8,786 nt of DNA from Bryobacterales bacterium (lineage in GTDB: Bacteria; Acidobacteriota; Terriglobia; Bryobacterales; Bryobacteraceae): positions 4,939 to 13,724 of the forward strand of contig PLMF01000346.1 of assembly GCA_003142355.1 (NCBI GenBank). Direction: 5' to 3'. The stretch's first letter is position 1, and each line of letters starts with the position of its first letter. The position numbers and the translations under genes were made by a program. Below the pieces are notes generated by a model that did no database searches, was not told the origin of the DNA, and worked only from the letters and a program-made list of their open reading frames with translations. Shown here piece by piece: positions 6,461 to 8,786 of the stretch.

Positions 6461-7524
6461 TACGGTGTTCTCAGAACCGAGACCTCTACCCTTCTTGCGA
6501 GGCGGTCGAATATGGAAACGTATCTCTCAACCGAGTATCGGTTGGTCGACGTGTGGCGATTTCCTGGGTGACCGCGGAGCTCTGGATCCGGTTCACAAAG
6601 CTCGGCGATTACTCGAACCATTTCCATTCCGAACGGGCGCGGTCTGAGGGATTCTTCAATTTCACCCAGCACGGAGCCAAATGCCTTCTTAAGATAAGGT
6701 AGCACGGCCGAAAAGCCGTCTCGCCATTGCTCGGGGCGATGTTGCGGATCGAGTTGAGCCAAGAGGGCCGCCGTTGCGCTACAACCCAGGAAGAGGTAGA
6801 CCGCCATACTACCCAACAAATACGCATCACAACCAAAGCGGCGGCGATCGAAGTCTTGGAGTGGACGGTCATACAGTAGCTCGGGAGGCGCGTACGCACG
6901 AGTGCCTGGGACGGGAACATCGTCATAAGGACACGGAATCGCCAGGCAGGCCGATCTTCCTAAATCACCGAGCTTGGTCCCGTCAGCCGCGAAGTCCAGT
7001 ATGTTCGAAGGCTTGACGTCCTGATGCGCGATACCTGACCCATGGAGCTCGAACATTCCAGTGGCTATTTGGTGCAAGGTCCTCAATCGCCACAAATCGT
7101 CGATTTCCCCCATCGCGTCCATCTGGTCGCGTAAATCCCCCTCAGCGCGTTCAAAAACGATGTAGTCGACTGGCAGCGCGAAGCCGGGCAGTGCCACAGA
7201 ACCATGATCGATTGCCCGGACGATTCGCCTCAGTTTCCTGTTCGCGCAACGTTCAAGGATGGTTCGCTCGTGGAGATATGCCGCAGTCAGCTCGTTTATT
7301 GCCAGCGCGCGATCAGGGGACCCGAACGCACGACTATAGTCGAGCGCCTTCAAAAAGCCCTTTGTGCCGGATTTGTGAAGGGCCAAATAGCTGACGGAAT
7401 AATGCCCTCCAGTGTGACTAGAAATACGGGGAACTAGCTCGGTGGCAACCCACCCACCAGGAAGTTCCACGTCTTTCAGAGAAGCGGCGGCCGACGGCGC
7501 GTCGGATAGTACGGCAGTTTCCAT
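6460..7524 (-). CDS. Serine/threonine protein kinase (eukaryotic-like)
   Basis: Probable cytoplasmic Ser/Thr kinase of 354 residues with no transmembrane segment or sensor domain. Kinase landmarks in order are: a Gly-containing loop GGHYSVSYLA (39-48), the ATP-anchoring Lys in GFLKALD (K59), the catalytic loop HQDVKPSN (167-174; Asp169, Lys171, Asn174 kept, Arg of HRD replaced by Gln), the metal-binding segment GDLG (186-189, DLG in place of DFG), APPE (212-215, the APE motif) and D233 of subdomain IX. A conserved-looking tail (RGHP at 317-320, then YSVERYVSIFDRLARR) follows the kinase fold. The ATG at 7522-7524 is chosen because AGGA lies 5 bases upstream and a TATAAT box sits just behind it. 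A longer frame to ATG 7557 or TTG 7623 would start upstream of that promoter's transcript. The gene is coupled to the TPR gene by TAGTG. Confidence 0.86.
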   Translation of the reverse strand: METAVLSDAPSAAASLKDVELPGGWVATELVPRISSHTGGHYSVSYLALHKSGTKGFLKALDYSRAFGSPDRALAINELTAAYLHERTILERCANRKLRRIVRAIDHGSVALPGFALPVDYIVFERAEGDLRDQMDAMGEIDDLWRLRTLHQIATGMFELHGSGIAHQDVKPSNILDFAADGTKLGDLGRSACLAIPCPYDDVPVPGTRAYAPPELLYDRPLQDFDRRRFGCDAYLLGSMAVYLFLGCSATAALLAQLDPQHRPEQWRDGFSAVLPYLKKAFGSVLGEIEESLRPRPFGMEMVRVIAELCEPDPELRGHPGNRHTSTNRYSVERYVSIFDRLARRVEVSVLRTP

Positions 7525-7526
7525 CG

Positions 7527-7539
7527 CCTTCCTAACTCC
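7527..7539 (-). promoter_or_regulatory. Ribosome-binding region of the kinase gene
   Basis: Reading on the minus strand, GGAG (7536-7539) and AGGAAGG (7527-7533) precede the ATG at 7522-7524. The AGGA part is 5 bases away. This supports the start at 7524 over the two longer in-frame options. Confidence 0.5.
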
Positions 7540-7548
7540 AGATGTAAC

Positions 7549-7575
7549 ATTATACATAAACGCCACACATGAAAA
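7549..7575 (-). promoter_or_regulatory. Candidate promoter of the kinase-TPR operon
   Basis: A perfect TATAAT hexamer lies on the minus strand at 7549-7554. The best -35 candidate is TTTTCA at 7570-7575 (4 of 6 matches to TTGACA), with a short 15-base spacer, so the -35 match is weak. Predicted transcription would begin near 7542, leaving a leader of about 18 bases that contains the ribosome-binding site. Confidence 0.4.
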
Positions 7576-7677
7576 CCGACTATTGGACCCAGAGGTGGTT
7601 TTTGGCGAGGAGGATACGACCAAACGGGACGTTGCCAGTCCCTTTCAGCTATTACTCCCGTGAAACGGCCGTCCACG

Positions 7678-7731
7678 GCAACGAGAGCCGTCGTTGCGGG
7701 GTTTGCAGACCACGGAAAACGATGGTCTGCA
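7678..7731. repeat. Two adjacent hairpins downstream of the AAA+ gene
   Basis: The 237-base gap between the kinase start and the AAA+ stop holds two inverted repeats. GCAACGA (7678-7684) pairs with TCGTTGC (7691-7697) over a 6-base loop. TGCAGACCA (7704-7712) pairs with TGGTCTGCA (7723-7731) over a 10-base loop. The second, 9 perfect pairs, begins 31 bases after the AAA+ stop codon. Neither has a following T-run on the minus strand, so a terminator role is only possible. Apart from the kinase promoter I see nothing else in this gap. Confidence 0.45.
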
Positions 7732-7761
7732 CCACTTTGGCTGCGGCTCTACTGCTTGGCC

Positions 7762-8786
7762 TCACGCGCGGAGGGAGGCTCGGACGGCGCGCTCGAAGGC
7801 CCAGGCGCGGATGTGATTGATCTGCTCGTTCATGGTGCGCGAGAGCGGCACCATCTTCACGGCGGTGCGGATGAGATCTTCCTCGCTCACCGGCCGGCTC
7901 GCGAGCCGTGCTTTGGTCAGGGCCGATACCACACACTGCTCGATCTCGGCGCCAGCCCACCCACCCGTGAACTGGGTCAGTTTTCCGAGGTCGAATCCGG
8001 TTATATCCACTCCCCGGCGGATGAGGTGAATCTTGAAGATGTCGATGCGTTCGTCCTCGCGCGGCAGGTCCACGAAGAACACCTCGTCGAAACGTCCCTT
8101 GCGAATCATTTCCGCGGGGAGGAGGTCGATGCGGTTGGCGGTGGCGGCGACGAACAGCCCCTTGGCCTTCTCCTGCATCCAGGTGAGAAAGAACGCGAAG
8201 ATGCGGCCCTGTTCCCCGCCGGATTCGGTGGTCGAAAGCCCCGACTCGATCTCGTCGAACCAAAGAACCGCCGGCGCCATGTCCTCCAACAATCTGCATG
8301 CCTCGACAAATGCGCCTTCGGGCTTGCCATGTCTGCCGGAGAAGATCTCGACCATGTCGATGCGATATAGCGGCAGGTCGAACGCGGACGCAATCGCTTT
8401 GATGGCAAGACTCTTGCCGCAGCCTGGAATGCCCATGAGGAGGAGCCCCTTGGGCACGATTTCGCTGGTCAGGCTGTCGCGCATTCGAAAGAGCTCGCGG
8501 CGCTCGAGCAGCCATTTCTTCAGCTCCTCGAGGCCGCCGATGTCCGCGATGGCCGCAACTTCGGCAATGTACTCGATCACCCCGCTCCGGCCGACCAGAA
8601 GGCGTTTCTCTTCCAGTAAGAGCCGCAGGAAATCGACTCCGGGGAGTCCGTTCGCGGCGAGGGCCCGGCGCAACGCGAAGCGAGCTTCGTCGAGCGTCAG
8701 TCCCAGCAGTGTGCCCGCTATCTGGTCGAGCGCCGCCTCGGTAATAGAGCTGCCAGCCTCTTCCCGCAGCACCTCGACCAACTCGA
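7762..8786 (-). CDS. AAA+ ATPase, Ycf46-like, C-terminal part
   Basis: The visible part is about 341 codons; the frame is open through the right edge, so the N-terminus is missing. An N-terminal helical region is followed by an AAA+ core. The core shows Walker A GIPGCGKS (encoded at 8410-8433), Walker B LWFDEIE about 55 residues later, sensor 1 ATANR, an arginine-finger-like KGRFDEVFF and a sensor 2 region GGWAGAEIEQCV. The GLLLMGIPGCGKSLAIKAIA and MAPAVLWFDEIE phrasing fits the Ycf46 group (cyanobacterial/plastid Ycf46 and bacterial relatives), single-AAA proteins of poorly known function. FtsH and Cdc48 types are less likely: there is no protease domain (the protein ends soon after the lid) and no second AAA domain. 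A TTG at 8781 is not taken as the start because the domain order expects more N-terminal sequence. It is on the same strand as the kinase but 237 bases away, and its composition is nearer to the core genes. Confidence 0.85.
   Translation of the reverse strand, partial: ELVEVLREEAGSSITEAALDQIAGTLLGLTLDEARFALRRALAANGLPGVDFLRLLLEEKRLLVGRSGVIEYIAEVAAIADIGGLEELKKWLLERRELFRMRDSLTSEIVPKGLLLMGIPGCGKSLAIKAIASAFDLPLYRIDMVEIFSGRHGKPEGAFVEACRLLEDMAPAVLWFDEIESGLSTTESGGEQGRIFAFFLTWMQEKAKGLFVAATANRIDLLPAEMIRKGRFDEVFFVDLPREDERIDIFKIHLIRRGVDITGFDLGKLTQFTGGWAGAEIEQCVVSALTKARLASRPVSEEDLIRTAVKMVPLSRTMNEQINHIRAWAFERAVRASLRA

Noticed and set aside
7525..7623. Upstream extension of the kinase to TTG 7623 or ATG 7557
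   Set aside because: The TATAAT box and ribosome-binding site lie within this stretch, and the added residues are low in structure and unlike a kinase N-terminus.
7704..7731. Intrinsic terminator after the AAA+ gene
   Set aside because: The stem is good, but no T-run follows on the minus strand, so it is listed only as an inverted repeat.
4083..7761. Insertion sequence, integrase, att site or CRISPR array explaining the island
   Set aside because: No transposase or integrase motif, tRNA, terminal inverted repeats or regularly spaced repeats were found by eye.
7652..8515. Long frames on both strands across the AAA+ gene (287 and 236 codons)
   Set aside because: The AAA+ frame carries Walker A, Walker B and sensor motifs; these others do not and are Arg/Pro/His-rich.

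Overview
The window looks like a piece of a high-GC bacterial chromosome, most likely an Acidobacteriota member of the Solibacter/Bryobacter kind. That guess rests on the general look of the proteins: RecG followed directly by RsmD, a secreted-looking Gfo/Idh oxidoreductase, a Ycf46-like AAA+ ATPase, and a short degenerate tandem repeat between genes. No rRNA or other phylogenetic marker is present, so the assignment is an inference.

Left part (1-4082) is ordinary core genome. On the minus strand lie the 5' part of an enoyl-ACP reductase gene (fabI, cut by the window edge) and, upstream of it, a Gfo/Idh/MocA-type oxidoreductase with an apparent Sec signal peptide. A 13-base direct repeat sits between them. 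Divergently, after only 22 bases, come recG (branched-DNA helicase) and rsmD (16S rRNA G966 methyltransferase), whose stop and start codons overlap. A 39-codon reading frame overlaps the rsmD stop codon in the same way. It may be a small gene or the stump of a gene cut off when the next segment arrived.

Middle part (about 4202-7524) has lower GC and different character. It holds a plus-strand potassium-channel-like protein with a clear TVGYGD selectivity filter. Facing it is a minus-strand two-gene operon: a Ser/Thr protein kinase followed by a TPR-repeat protein, coupled by a TAGTG stop/start overlap. The channel and TPR genes converge and overlap by 23 bases. The compact arrangement, the base composition and the position beside core genes suggest an acquired module. 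A plausible but unproven reading is a signalling or stress/defence cassette in which a kinase with a TPR partner governs a membrane ion channel.

Right part (7525-8786) has a 237-base gap with the likely kinase promoter and two small hairpins, then the C-terminal part of a Ycf46-like AAA+ ATPase on the minus strand, cut by the right edge. Its composition is closer to the flanking core genes than to the island, so membership in the kinase-channel module is uncertain.
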